A DNA stretch of 22,909 nucleotides, taken from the NCBI GenBank assembly GCA_937890765.1, contig CALADQ010000006.1, positions 1-22,909 on the forward strand. Direction: 5' to 3'. The notes under the pieces were generated by a model, which did no database searches, was not told the DNA's origin, and saw nothing but the letters and a program-made list of their open reading frames with translations. Made by a program: the position numbers and the translations under genes. Positions within the stretch are counted from its first letter, which is position 1, and each line of letters begins with the position of its first letter. This document shows positions 7,688 to 15,824 of this stretch, piece after piece. Source of the DNA: an uncultured Candidatus Neoarthromitus sp. Lineage in GTDB: Bacteria > Bacillota > Clostridia > Clostridiales > Clostridiaceae.

Positions 7688-8743
7688 TCACAAAATAGAA
7701 CGAAATGGAACATTAGGTTCATCCGTAAAACAATCTTCAAATCCTCTTCTATAATGAAATTGCCTTTTATTTTTATCTAGAGGATATATAAATTTTCCTC
7801 CAACTTCTAAAATATATGGCTTAAACTCATATTGAAGTGTATATTTTTTATATTCATATAACATATTAATTTCTTGTGGATCAGCTTTAAAATTTGTCCA
7901 AACATCATAATGTACAGGAATAACAACTTTACATCTTAATGCCTCAGCCATCCTTAAAATATCAACTGATGTCATTTTATCTTGATTACCTATGGGATTT
8001 TCTCCAAAAGAACCTAAAGCTACATCAATATCATAATCTTTTCCATGCTTAGCATAATAAATTGAATAATGTGAATCTCCACTATGATATACACTTCCCG
8101 CAGGAGTTTTTATAACATAATTAGCTGCCTTTTCATCCATATTGCTAGGACAAACTCCTCTTATATCCTCATCTGCAGTCACTAAGCATGTTCTATCAAA
8201 ACTATCTACAACAATTATTTCAATATCATTCACTTTAATTTTATCTCCAGGTTTAACTTCAACACATCTATCACTTGGCACACCATAAGATATCCATTTT
8301 TCTACACATTTTTTAGGTCCTATAAAAGGAACTTTCTTTTCAACATTTTTAATGACAGCAGCAGCATAAAAAGGATCAATATGATCATTATGATAATGAG
8401 TTGAAAGTACAGCATCAATATTTTTAACCGCAAATGGATCAAAAACAACTGGTGCAGCTCTCAAATTAGGTTGTGTCATCCTTCCACCAGTCATATTTCT
8501 CATCTGATGAAATTTATCCATTTCCTTTACCTTCTTAGTTCTCTTGCCATTTCCAAACCACAAGTCTATTGAAATGTTAGTATTATTTTCAGTCTTTATC
8601 CAAATTCCAGTACAACCAATCCACCACATAGCGAACGTATTTTCTTGAACAATTTCATCTTCTATTTCTTCATTCAACCATGTTCCCCATTCTGGAAAAG
8701 CTCCAAGTATCCAAGATTCTCTAGTAATTTCATTAATATTCAT
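7688..8743 (-). CDS. ulaG: L-ascorbate-6-phosphate lactonase (UlaG)
   Basis: A 351-residue cytosolic metallo-beta-lactamase-fold enzyme (E. coli UlaG has 354). It opens the lactone ring of L-ascorbate-6-phosphate to 3-keto-L-gulonate-6-phosphate. The metal-binding motif is STHYHNDHID, with His116, His118, Asp120 and His121; further ligand regions are YHSGDSHYS and VIPVHYDVW. The N-terminal WWIGCTGIWIKT and MRNMTGGRMTQPNLRAAPVVFDPF are typical of UlaG. It is the first gene of the operon, with AAAGGAGGG about 7 bases before ATG and a clear promoter upstream. In E. coli ulaG is transcribed apart from ulaABCDEF; here it heads the transport and catabolic genes. Confidence 0.95.
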   Translation of the reverse strand: MNINEITRESWILGAFPEWGTWLNEEIEDEIVQENTFAMWWIGCTGIWIKTENNTNISIDLWFGNGKRTKKVKEMDKFHQMRNMTGGRMTQPNLRAAPVVFDPFAVKNIDAVLSTHYHNDHIDPFYAAAVIKNVEKKVPFIGPKKCVEKWISYGVPSDRCVEVKPGDKIKVNDIEIIVVDSFDRTCLVTADEDIRGVCPSNMDEKAANYVIKTPAGSVYHSGDSHYSIYYAKHGKDYDIDVALGSFGENPIGNQDKMTSVDILRMAEALRCKVVIPVHYDVWTNFKADPQEINMLYEYKKYTLQYEFKPYILEVGGKFIYPLDKNKRQFHYRRGFEDCFTDEPNVPFRSIL

Positions 8744-8780
8744 AACTATTTCCCTCCTTTAATTATAGATATACAATTAT

Positions 8781-8809
8781 ATTATATACAAACGTTTTCA
8801 TTTTTTCAA
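8781..8809 (-). promoter_or_regulatory. Predicted promoter of the ula operon
   Basis: On the minus strand TTGAAA (8804-8809) and a perfect TATAAT (8781-8786) are separated by exactly 17 bases, 38 bases before the ulaG start. This is the best promoter match in the window. Confidence 0.75.
8787..8800 (-). promoter_or_regulatory. cre-like site (catabolite repression) in the ula promoter
   Basis: TGAAAACGTTTGTA on the minus strand matches the CcpA operator consensus TGWAANCGNTNWCA at 12 of 14 positions, including the central CG. It fills the spacer between -35 and -10, where a bound repressor would block RNA polymerase. A site in this place would silence ascorbate use when a better sugar is present. 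Alternatively it could serve another LacI-family repressor. Confidence 0.5.
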
Positions 8810-8840
8810 TAGAAAATTTTAAAATAAACTTTTAAAAAAA

Positions 8841-8860
8841 TGGGGATTTTTAAATCCCCA
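8841..8860 (-). terminator. Terminator of the sialylation operon
   Basis: Perfect inverted repeat TGGGGATTT/AAATCCCCA with a tiny loop, followed on the minus strand by seven T. It ends the glycosyltransferase-neuA operon 8 bases after the neuA stop. Confidence 0.88.
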
Positions 8861-8867
8861 TTAAATC

Positions 8868-9557
8868 TTATATATTATTTTCATTCATAACTATTTCTAC
8901 TAATTTTAAATCCAAAATATTATCAACATCTATATCATATTTTTCATCCATTATATATGCTAATTTATTATCATTCAAACTTGTATTTAAATTTAAATTT
9001 TCATTTACTTTATTTATATAAATAGCTCCATTTACTTTATAATAATCAGGAAAATCCTGTCTTCTAATCGTACTTGAACAATTTAATAAATTTATAGCTG
9101 TTCCTTTTTCTGAAATTTTTCTAATTAATATTGGATGATCTCTAACCTTAGATACACTAACTAAATTATCCTCTCCACTATCTATTAAAAATTTTATAGC
9201 CTCATCTATATGATGAACATTTCTAAGTGGTTGGGTTGGTTGTAAAATTAAAACATAATCATATTTTTCTCCCATCGAATTAAGTTCATTTATTGCATGA
9301 ATTAAAACTTCTATATTTTTTGAGGTATCTAATGCTAAACTTTTAGGCCGTAAAAAAGGTATATCAGCTCCATATTTTTTAGAAATATTTGCTATTAATT
9401 GGGAATCTGTTGAAACAATTGTCCGACTTATTAATTTTGACTTTAATGACTCTTCTATAGTATGAGCTATAAGTGGCTTTCCATTTAAATTTACTATATT
9501 TTTGAATTTAATCCCTTTGCTTCCGCTTCTTGCAGGTATAACAGATAATATTTTCAA
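8868..9557 (-). CDS. neuA: CMP-N-acylneuraminate cytidylyltransferase (CMP-sialic acid synthetase)
   Basis: A cytosolic nucleotidyltransferase of about 229 residues that activates a nonulosonic acid with CTP. The N-terminal signature IPARSGSKGIKFKN, the VSTDSQ strand and LQPTQPLRN with a downstream YKVNGAIYI are those of the NeuA family. The single-domain length fits NeuA; a role with legionaminic, pseudaminic or Kdo-like acids cannot be excluded from sequence alone. The longest frame starts at GTG 9566, but that codon overlaps the Shine-Dalgarno AGGAG. A TTG at 9557, 8 bases after AGGAG, gives MKILSVIPARSGSKG, the usual start of this family, so 9557 is preferred. It follows the putative sialyltransferase gene after some 20 bases and shares its message. 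No neuB, neuC or neuD is present. Confidence 0.88.
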   Translation of the reverse strand: MKILSVIPARSGSKGIKFKNIVNLNGKPLIAHTIEESLKSKLISRTIVSTDSQLIANISKKYGADIPFLRPKSLALDTSKNIEVLIHAINELNSMGEKYDYVLILQPTQPLRNVHHIDEAIKFLIDSGEDNLVSVSKVRDHPILIRKISEKGTAINLLNCSSTIRRQDFPDYYKVNGAIYINKVNENLNLNTSLNDNKLAYIMDEKYDIDVDNILDLKLVEIVMNENNI

Positions 9558-9578
9558 AAATCCCACTCCTAAAAAAAA

Positions 9579-11390
9579 CTATCCACTAATCTTTAAAATA
9601 ATTTCATCTACAGTATTAGGAAAAAATATTCCAATATTTTTAAAAAGTTTAGTTAGCTCATTTTCGTAATTACTTACAAGATTTTGAATACATATTGCAT
9701 TTTGATTTGTAAATAATTTACTAAATGTGATTAATGAAGTTGAACGCAATGATATTAGCATCATGTTTCTACAAAAGAAAGATTCAATAGCAGAATTTTT
9801 ATTTAAAATACATATATTATTATCTTTACAATTAAGCTTCAAATACTCATTATTCTCTCTTGGATGATATTTTAAATAAACTTTTTTCCCTAAATTCTTA
9901 ATTGAAACAACTAATTCTTCTATTAAGTTTGAATATAAGTTCATATCATATTCTTCATACATAGATGTAAAACTGCTATGTTCTAGTGCTATCATTACAA
10001 AATTTTCATTATTTAAATCACAATTACCATAAATAAGTTTTATGGAATCCTTTAAAAAATTACAGTCTATTGAAATATTTTTTACAGTTTCTTTTAATTC
10101 GTCCATAATCAATTCTGGATACAAAAAATGTCGTTCATCAATCCTACTATGTCCACCTAGAAATTTTATATTTTCGATGTTCATAGCCAATAAATTTGAA
10201 AAATATTTCACAATCATTTGATCCATATATCCACTTTTATTTTTAACATTTCCATAATTCGCCGTACCATCTTCAACATATATAAGTTTACCATCGCATT
10301 TCAAATTATGATTTATAATAAATTGAGTTTTTAGTTCTGATTCGTTATTAACAAAAATATTGTCATAAACTCTTCCCTTAAGTAAACTCTGTATAGAGAT
10401 TAAAGTATCTATATAATTTTTATTTTCACTATCTTTCCCTATATAAATATTTCGGAAAATAGGCTTTAATTTTCTAATCAAATCATCATCACAACCAAAA
10501 GTATCATTTATAAAAATGCTATTTTCACAATTAATATAGTTACGACTTAAACTTAAACAAGTAGCTAATAATATATGGTACGGTGTGTGAACTAAAAATA
10601 AATTGTTTGTTGTTTTGCATCTAAATTTTTCAAGATTACATAATATAGATTCATCAATTCTAATATTCAGATTATGTGAATTATAAATTTCAATTAAAGA
10701 TTCAATTTCTTCATACATAAAATTAACATTCAAAAAGTCTATTACATCGAATAAATAAATTATAAATTTATATATTCCTTCCACTCCACTTAACTCACAC
10801 ACATTTTTCATATTAGTCATAATACATTTAAATAAAAAATCAAAAATAATTTTTTTATTTTTTATTTCTTTTAAAAAAGTTTCATCATTTAAATTTGTAA
10901 AAAATATATTCTTACCATAATAAATTGATTTAATAACTTGAAAATAATCAAAACTTGATGATATATCATAAAACCACAAATTATTTTCACATAAAAATTT
11001 GACCCTAAATATAAAATTCACATAATCCAATTTACAATCACATGAAAGACTAAAATTTAAAACACAAACATCAAAATCATAAAGGAAACAAATATTTTTT
11101 TCTAAATTTTCAATTAAATCAATATTTTTATAATTTAAAAACATTACATATTCACTGAAAACAAAATTAATAGAAAAGTTTCTTATATTAATTTCATCAT
11201 AATTTTTGTATTTTAATATCCACAAATTACTAAAATTCTTACTTCTATAAAATTCAAGATTATTTTCGCAATTAATATTATGTTCTACGAATATAAATTC
11301 AATATTTAAATTAAATTTGTTTATAATATTTACTATTTTTTCGTCTTCAAAGTTACCATTGCTTTCAAAAACTATTACGCTAAGTTTCAT
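9579..11390 (-). CDS. Two-domain glycosyltransferase: GT2-like N-terminus and sialyltransferase-like C-terminus
   Basis: A 603-residue protein without signal peptide. Residues 264-603 carry the marks of bacterial sialyltransferases/polysialyltransferases (GT52-related): FLVHTPYHILLA at 265-276, the [DE]-[DE]-G motif at 373-375 (EDG, catalytic base), the HP motif at 509-510 (KYHPREN, CMP binding) and a Ser/Thr pair region at 549-552 (RSTS). Residues 1-200 resemble a GT2 fold (KLSVIVFES, ILK, RNFSINFVFSEYVMFLN), but the metal-binding Asp pair after MFL is replaced by Asn-Tyr-Lys-Asn, so this half is probably inactive or structural. The following gene encodes the CMP-sialic acid synthetase, which supports a sialyl donor. 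The protein is very rich in Asn, Ile and Phe and has about 20 Cys, odd for the cytoplasm. The acceptor is unknown; capsule or another surface glycan is likely. No SD lies directly before ATG. Confidence 0.78.
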   Translation of the reverse strand: MKLSVIVFESNGNFEDEKIVNIINKFNLNIEFIFVEHNINCENNLEFYRSKNFSNLWILKYKNYDEINIRNFSINFVFSEYVMFLNYKNIDLIENLEKNICFLYDFDVCVLNFSLSCDCKLDYVNFIFRVKFLCENNLWFYDISSSFDYFQVIKSIYYGKNIFFTNLNDETFLKEIKNKKIIFDFLFKCIMTNMKNVCELSGVEGIYKFIIYLFDVIDFLNVNFMYEEIESLIEIYNSHNLNIRIDESILCNLEKFRCKTTNNLFLVHTPYHILLATCLSLSRNYINCENSIFINDTFGCDDDLIRKLKPIFRNIYIGKDSENKNYIDTLISIQSLLKGRVYDNIFVNNESELKTQFIINHNLKCDGKLIYVEDGTANYGNVKNKSGYMDQMIVKYFSNLLAMNIENIKFLGGHSRIDERHFLYPELIMDELKETVKNISIDCNFLKDSIKLIYGNCDLNNENFVMIALEHSSFTSMYEEYDMNLYSNLIEELVVSIKNLGKKVYLKYHPRENNEYLKLNCKDNNICILNKNSAIESFFCRNMMLISLRSTSLITFSKLFTNQNAICIQNLVSNYENELTKLFKNIGIFFPNTVDEIILKISG

Positions 11391-11401
11391 AAAATATTAT
11401 T

Positions 11402-11428
11402 TGTCAAGTTTTTGACATTCTGCTCCTC
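11402..11428 (-). other. Leader with SD, four-codon ORF and small hairpin before the glycosyltransferase
   Basis: The nearest strong SD (GAGGAG, 11423-11428) is 32 bases before the ATG at 11390. Four bases after this SD is ATG-TCA-AAA-ACT-TGA, a complete four-codon ORF. TGTCAA/TTGACA (11402-11417) can pair around its end. The leader could couple translation or be the trace of a shifted start. Confidence 0.35.
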
Positions 11429-11463
11429 TGATAATTTAAAAATTCAATTAATTTATATCACTA

Positions 11464-11492
11464 ATTAAAATGAAATATAACTTTTTTGTTAA
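11464..11492 (-). promoter_or_regulatory. Predicted promoter of the sialylation operon
   Basis: On the minus strand TTAACA (11487-11492) and TTTAAT (11464-11469) are 17 bases apart; each differs from consensus at one position. It faces away from the nhaC promoter in the same intergenic region. Confidence 0.45.
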
Positions 11493-11533
11493 TATACAAT
11501 AATATAGAAACTTTTATCTAAAATTTTAAATTA

Positions 11534-11563
11534 TTGTAATTTCTTAGATTTATATGTTATTAT
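11534..11563 (+). promoter_or_regulatory. Predicted promoter of the nhaC-family gene
   Basis: TTGTAA (11534-11539) and TATTAT (11558-11563) with an 18-base spacer ending in TGT, an extended -10 feature. It lies 47 bases before the TTG start. Confidence 0.42.
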
Positions 11564-11610
11564 TAACACCATAACTTATTAAAATATTGTAACAAAAAGG
11601 AGGAAAATTT

Positions 11611-13137
11611 TTGGAACCGTTATATGCTGGGTGGCTCTCAATAATTCCCCCAATACTTGCTATAGCTCTAGCCTTAATAACAAAAGAGGTTATATCTTCT
11701 CTATTAATAGGTATTTTATCCGGAGCTTTAATCTATTCAATTGGTATGAATTTAAATCCAATTGTTGGAACACTTGATACAACATTTAGCTCTATAGTTA
11801 AAAGTGCAAATCTGAACATAATAATTTTTATTTGTTTGCTTGGAGCATTAATACACGTTATAACCATAGCTGGTGGCTCCAAAGCTTATGGAAAATGGGC
11901 TTCAACGAAAATAAAATCGAAAAAATCCTCTCTAATAGCTACAGCTTTATTAGGAGTTTTTATATTTATAGATGATTATTTCAATTGTCTAACTGTTGGA
12001 ACGGTTATGCGTCCTGTAACTGACAAATATAATGTTCCACGTGCTAAGCTAGCTTATATCATAGATTGCATAGCAGCACCTATATGTATCATGGCACCTA
12101 TATCTTCTTGGGCTGCAGCTATAAGTAGTAACATAGAATCAACTGGATATTTTAAAAATGGATTAGAAGTATTTTTATACGCAATACCTCTGAATCTTTA
12201 TTCTATTTTGTCAATTCTTATGGTTTTTATAATTGTAATAACAGATCTTGATTACGGAGCAATGTATAAACATCAACAAAATTACAAGTTAAATGAAAAA
12301 GATAATAAAGATATTGAAAAAGTAAATGCTTATTCAAATAATGGCACTGTTTGGGATATGGCCATACCCATTATTTCCTTAATAGTATTTTCTATATTGG
12401 GAATGCTTTCCACCGGAGGTTTCTTTTCTCAAGGAGAAAATTACATGAATTTTGGAACTGCTTTCGCAAATTGCGATACTTCAAAATCATTAGTCTGGGG
12501 AAGTTTTGGTGCTCTTATAATTGCACTTTTAATGTTTGTCCCTAGAAAACTAATGAATTTCGAAAGATTTATGAATGGAGTATATGAAGGATTTAAAACC
12601 ATGATACCTGCTTGTTGTATATTGTTCTTAGCATGGACTATAGGTTCTATTTGTAGAGATATTCTTCAGACACCAGTATTTATAAGTAACTTTATAAATC
12701 AAACAAATATTCCTATTTTCTTGCTTCCTACACTAATATTTATAATTGCTGCTTTTTTAAGTTTTTCAACTGGAACAGCTTGGGGAACATTTAGCATTTT
12801 AATACCAATAATTGTATCTGTAACAAGTACTATATCTCCAGATTTACTTATTGTTTCTTTGTCTGCAACTTTAGCTGGTAGTGTTTTAGGTGACAACTGT
12901 TCACCAATATCTGATACAACAATTTTATCTAGTGCTGGAGCAGGATGTACTCATATTGACCACGTAACAACTCAACTGCCTTATGCAATGACTGTAGCTT
13001 TTTGTTGTATAATAGGATATATTATAGCTGGTTTAACAAAAGCAAATATTTTTTTAACCCTAAGTGCTTCTATTGGCTCATTGATTGTTTCAATTATTGT
13101 GTGTAATAAAATTTACAAAAATAAAAGAAAAAATTAA
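11611..13137 (+). CDS. NhaC-family Na+/H+ antiporter
   Basis: A 508-residue inner-membrane secondary transporter with about 11-12 hydrophobic segments. Family signatures are FIDDYFNCLTVGTVMRPVTD, the IDCIAAPICIMAPISSWAAA helix, and the C-terminal AGSVLGDNCSPISDTTILSS. The buried Asp residues (FIDDY, LGDNCSP) are the likely ion-binding sites. The family contains Na+/H+ antiporters and some organic-acid antiporters such as malate-lactate exchangers, so the substrate is not settled. The start is TTG: AGGAGG (11598-11603) is 7 bases upstream and there is no in-frame ATG nearby. It is a single-gene transcript, divergent from the sialylation operon and ended by a terminator. Confidence 0.88.
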   Translation: MEPLYAGWLSIIPPILAIALALITKEVISSLLIGILSGALIYSIGMNLNPIVGTLDTTFSSIVKSANLNIIIFICLLGALIHVITIAGGSKAYGKWASTKIKSKKSSLIATALLGVFIFIDDYFNCLTVGTVMRPVTDKYNVPRAKLAYIIDCIAAPICIMAPISSWAAAISSNIESTGYFKNGLEVFLYAIPLNLYSILSILMVFIIVITDLDYGAMYKHQQNYKLNEKDNKDIEKVNAYSNNGTVWDMAIPIISLIVFSILGMLSTGGFFSQGENYMNFGTAFANCDTSKSLVWGSFGALIIALLMFVPRKLMNFERFMNGVYEGFKTMIPACCILFLAWTIGSICRDILQTPVFISNFINQTNIPIFLLPTLIFIIAAFLSFSTGTAWGTFSILIPIIVSVTSTISPDLLIVSLSATLAGSVLGDNCSPISDTTILSSAGAGCTHIDHVTTQLPYAMTVAFCCIIGYIIAGLTKANIFLTLSASIGSLIVSIIVCNKIYKNKRKN

Positions 13138-13160
13138 TTTACTTGAATTTATTGTGTTTT

Positions 13161-13184
13161 ATAGAGCTATTTTTGTAGCTCTAT
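13161..13184 (+). terminator. Terminator of the nhaC-family gene
   Basis: Perfect 9-bp stem (ATAGAGCTA/TAGCTCTAT) with a 6-base loop, followed by TTTAATTTTATTTTTT. It lies 24 bases after the stop codon. Confidence 0.85.
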
Positions 13185-13274
13185 TTTAATTTTATTTTTT
13201 ACAAAAAGTTATATTATAATAATTACTTTTTATAATATAATCTATATATATTTTTAATAAAAAGGTGTTTAAAT

Positions 13275-15806
13275 ATGGAAATTTATATACAGAAAAGAAC
13301 TGGAGAAAATGTCATTTTCGATGAAAAAAAAGTCGAACAAGCTTTGCATAAAGCTTATCAAGGAATAAATAAAACCCCAGATTTAAATATAATATCTACA
13401 ATAAGTAAAAAAATTTATGAGTTTGCTCTAGATAAATCAAAAAATAATTTAATAATTAGTGTAGAGGAAATTCAAGATATGGTCGAAAAATTCCTCATGT
13501 CAAATGGAGAACATGATATAGCCAAAAGTTACATACTTTACAGAGATAAACATTCTGAAATGAGGAAAATAATTAAAAATTTTAAAAACCTTGGTTATGA
13601 ATGTGAAGTTATAAATGAATTGAGAAATATTCAATCTTCATATCCTCAGGATTATAATTTAAATCATCTTTTTCACAAAGTTCGTTCATTTATTTCCCCA
13701 AACATGAATCATAAAAAATTATTGGATATTTTGATCCGTTCGTCTTTAGAACTTACGTCGATAGAATGTCCCAAATGGGAATTCATTTCATCAACTTTTT
13801 TAAATATTAAAATACACAATCAAGTTAGGCTTCAAAACACGAAATACAACATAAAAAATTTTTATGACAAACTTGCTGTTTATACAGAAATGGGACTTTA
13901 TGATAAAAAACTCATCGAGAGTTATTCAATGGAAGAAATTCTTGAGATTGCAAAAATAATTGACAATTCTAGAAATTCGCTTTTTAATTATAGCGGATTG
14001 AATCTTCTGTTTAAAAGATATTTGCTTCGCACTTTTGAAAATATTGTTGTGGAGACTCCGCAAGAAATGTTTTTAGGAATAGCGTTGCACTTATCAGCGA
14101 ATGAGAAAAATAATCGTTTGGAATTTGTAAAAAGCTTGTACGATATTTTGAGTCAACTTAAAGTTACTATGGCAACTCCAACTATTTCAAATGCAAGAAA
14201 ACCTCATCACCAACTTTCTTCATGTTTTATTGACACAGTTAATGATTCTTTAAATGGAATTTATAAATCAATTGATAACTTCGCTAAAGTTTCAAAAGCT
14301 GGTGGAGGTATGGGACTTTATTTTGGAAAGGTTCGTGCGAGTGGTTCAGACATTCGAGGATTTAAGGGAGTATCAGGTGGCGTTATTAGATGGATTAAAT
14401 TAGCTAACGACACTGCTGTTGCTGTTGATCAACTTGGCGTTCGTCAAGGTTCTGTTGCTGTTTATTTAGATGCTTGGCACAAAGATTTGCCAGAATTTTT
14501 GCAACTTAAAACGAACAATGGAGATGACAGAAGTAAAGCTCACGATGTTTTTCCAGGAATATGTTATCCCGATTTATTTTGGAAAATGGTTAAATCAAAT
14601 TTAGATAGCACTTGGTACATGATGTGTCCTCATGAGATTAAAACTATAAAAGGATATTCGTTGGAAGATTATTTTGGTGCAGAATGGGAGAAAAAATATT
14701 TTGAATGCGTTGAAGATCCTAGAATCCTAAAACGTGAAATCATTCTTAAAGATTTGGTTCGTCTTATAATAAAATCTTGTGTTGAAACTGGAACTCCATT
14801 TACGTTTAATAGAGACACAGTTAATAGACTTAATCCAAACAAACACGCTGGCATAATTTATTCTTCTAATTTGTGTATGGAAATTTTGCAAAACATGAGC
14901 TCAATGGAACAACATGAACCTGAAATCATCCAAGTTAATGATGAAACTGTTGTTGTAGATAAAACTACTCCTGGAGATTTTGTAGTTTGCAATCTTGCGT
15001 CATTGGTTCTAAGTCATATTGATATGGATGATGATGAAGAACTGAAACATATAATTTCCACAACTGTAAGAGCATTGGATAATGTTATTGATACGACTTC
15101 ATACCCTTTGACTTATGCGAAAATTACAAATAAAAAATATCGTGCGATTGGTTTGGGTGTGTCTGGATATCACCACTTGCTAGTTAAAAATTGTTTAAGT
15201 TGGGAATGCGATGAACATTTAAAATTTGCTGACAAAATTTTTGAAAAAATTTCTTACTATGCTATTGAGGCTAGCATGAACCTTGCAAAAGAAAAAGGTA
15301 AATATAGTTTGTTTTCAAATTCTGATTGGGATAATGGAGATTATTTTAAATTGAGAAATTATAATTCTCCTAAGTGGAACAAACTTTCTGAAGATGTTCA
15401 TAAATATGGTTTGAGAAATTCTTACCTTTTGGCTCTTGCGCCAACAAGTTCAACTTCAATCATTGCAACCACAACTTCAGGAATCGATCCTATAATGCAT
15501 AAATATTTTCTTGAAGAAAAGAAGGGAGATATTCTTCCAAGAGTTGCCCCTGATTTAGATGAAAACACATTTTGGTTATATAAAAGCGCTCACACCATAG
15601 ACCAAAGTTGGTCATTGAAAGCTGCAGGCGTTAGGCAACGACACATTGATCAAGGACAATCTTTAAATCTTTACATAACTACAAATCATTCGATGCGACA
15701 AATTTTAGATTTGTTTATTGAGGCGTGGGAAAAAGGAGTAAAAACTCTTTACTATGTGCGTTCAAAAGCTTTGGAGGTTGAAGAGTGCGAATCATGTTCA
15801 AGTTAA
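13275..15806 (+). CDS. nrdA: Ribonucleoside-diphosphate reductase, alpha subunit (class I)
   Basis: An 843-residue cytosolic enzyme that reduces ribonucleotides to deoxyribonucleotides together with the beta subunit of the next gene. An ATP-cone, the allosteric activity site, fills residues 1 to about 95 (QKRTGENVIFDEKKVEQAL; SYILYRDKH). The ten-stranded barrel holds the catalytic residues: Cys317 (SSCFID) and Cys572 (VVCNLASL) as the redox pair, Asn532, Cys534 and Glu536 (SNLCMEI), and the radical-transfer pair Tyr826-Tyr827. The tail carries a CESC redox motif (Cys838, Cys841). The ATP-cone and the lack of nrdI or nrdH nearby point to the NrdA type rather than the NrdE type. SD AAAGGTG, about 7 bases before ATG. 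Three TATAAT-like sequences lie at 13215-13241, but none has a good -35 partner and no NrdR box was seen. Confidence 0.95.
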   Translation: MEIYIQKRTGENVIFDEKKVEQALHKAYQGINKTPDLNIISTISKKIYEFALDKSKNNLIISVEEIQDMVEKFLMSNGEHDIAKSYILYRDKHSEMRKIIKNFKNLGYECEVINELRNIQSSYPQDYNLNHLFHKVRSFISPNMNHKKLLDILIRSSLELTSIECPKWEFISSTFLNIKIHNQVRLQNTKYNIKNFYDKLAVYTEMGLYDKKLIESYSMEEILEIAKIIDNSRNSLFNYSGLNLLFKRYLLRTFENIVVETPQEMFLGIALHLSANEKNNRLEFVKSLYDILSQLKVTMATPTISNARKPHHQLSSCFIDTVNDSLNGIYKSIDNFAKVSKAGGGMGLYFGKVRASGSDIRGFKGVSGGVIRWIKLANDTAVAVDQLGVRQGSVAVYLDAWHKDLPEFLQLKTNNGDDRSKAHDVFPGICYPDLFWKMVKSNLDSTWYMMCPHEIKTIKGYSLEDYFGAEWEKKYFECVEDPRILKREIILKDLVRLIIKSCVETGTPFTFNRDTVNRLNPNKHAGIIYSSNLCMEILQNMSSMEQHEPEIIQVNDETVVVDKTTPGDFVVCNLASLVLSHIDMDDDEELKHIISTTVRALDNVIDTTSYPLTYAKITNKKYRAIGLGVSGYHHLLVKNCLSWECDEHLKFADKIFEKISYYAIEASMNLAKEKGKYSLFSNSDWDNGDYFKLRNYNSPKWNKLSEDVHKYGLRNSYLLALAPTSSTSIIATTTSGIDPIMHKYFLEEKKGDILPRVAPDLDENTFWLYKSAHTIDQSWSLKAAGVRQRHIDQGQSLNLYITTNHSMRQILDLFIEAWEKGVKTLYYVRSKALEVEECESCSS

Positions 15807-15824
15807 AAAAGGAAAGGTGTTGCT

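Noticed and set aside
9558..9566. GTG at 9566 as the neuA start
   Set aside because: It overlaps the AGGAG ribosome binding site; the TTG at 9557 has correct spacing and gives the usual family N-terminus.
13185..13274. NrdR boxes upstream of nrdA
   Set aside because: The region is a run of TATAAT-like sequences, but no pair of sites resembling ACAC-W-ATATAT-W-GTGT was found.
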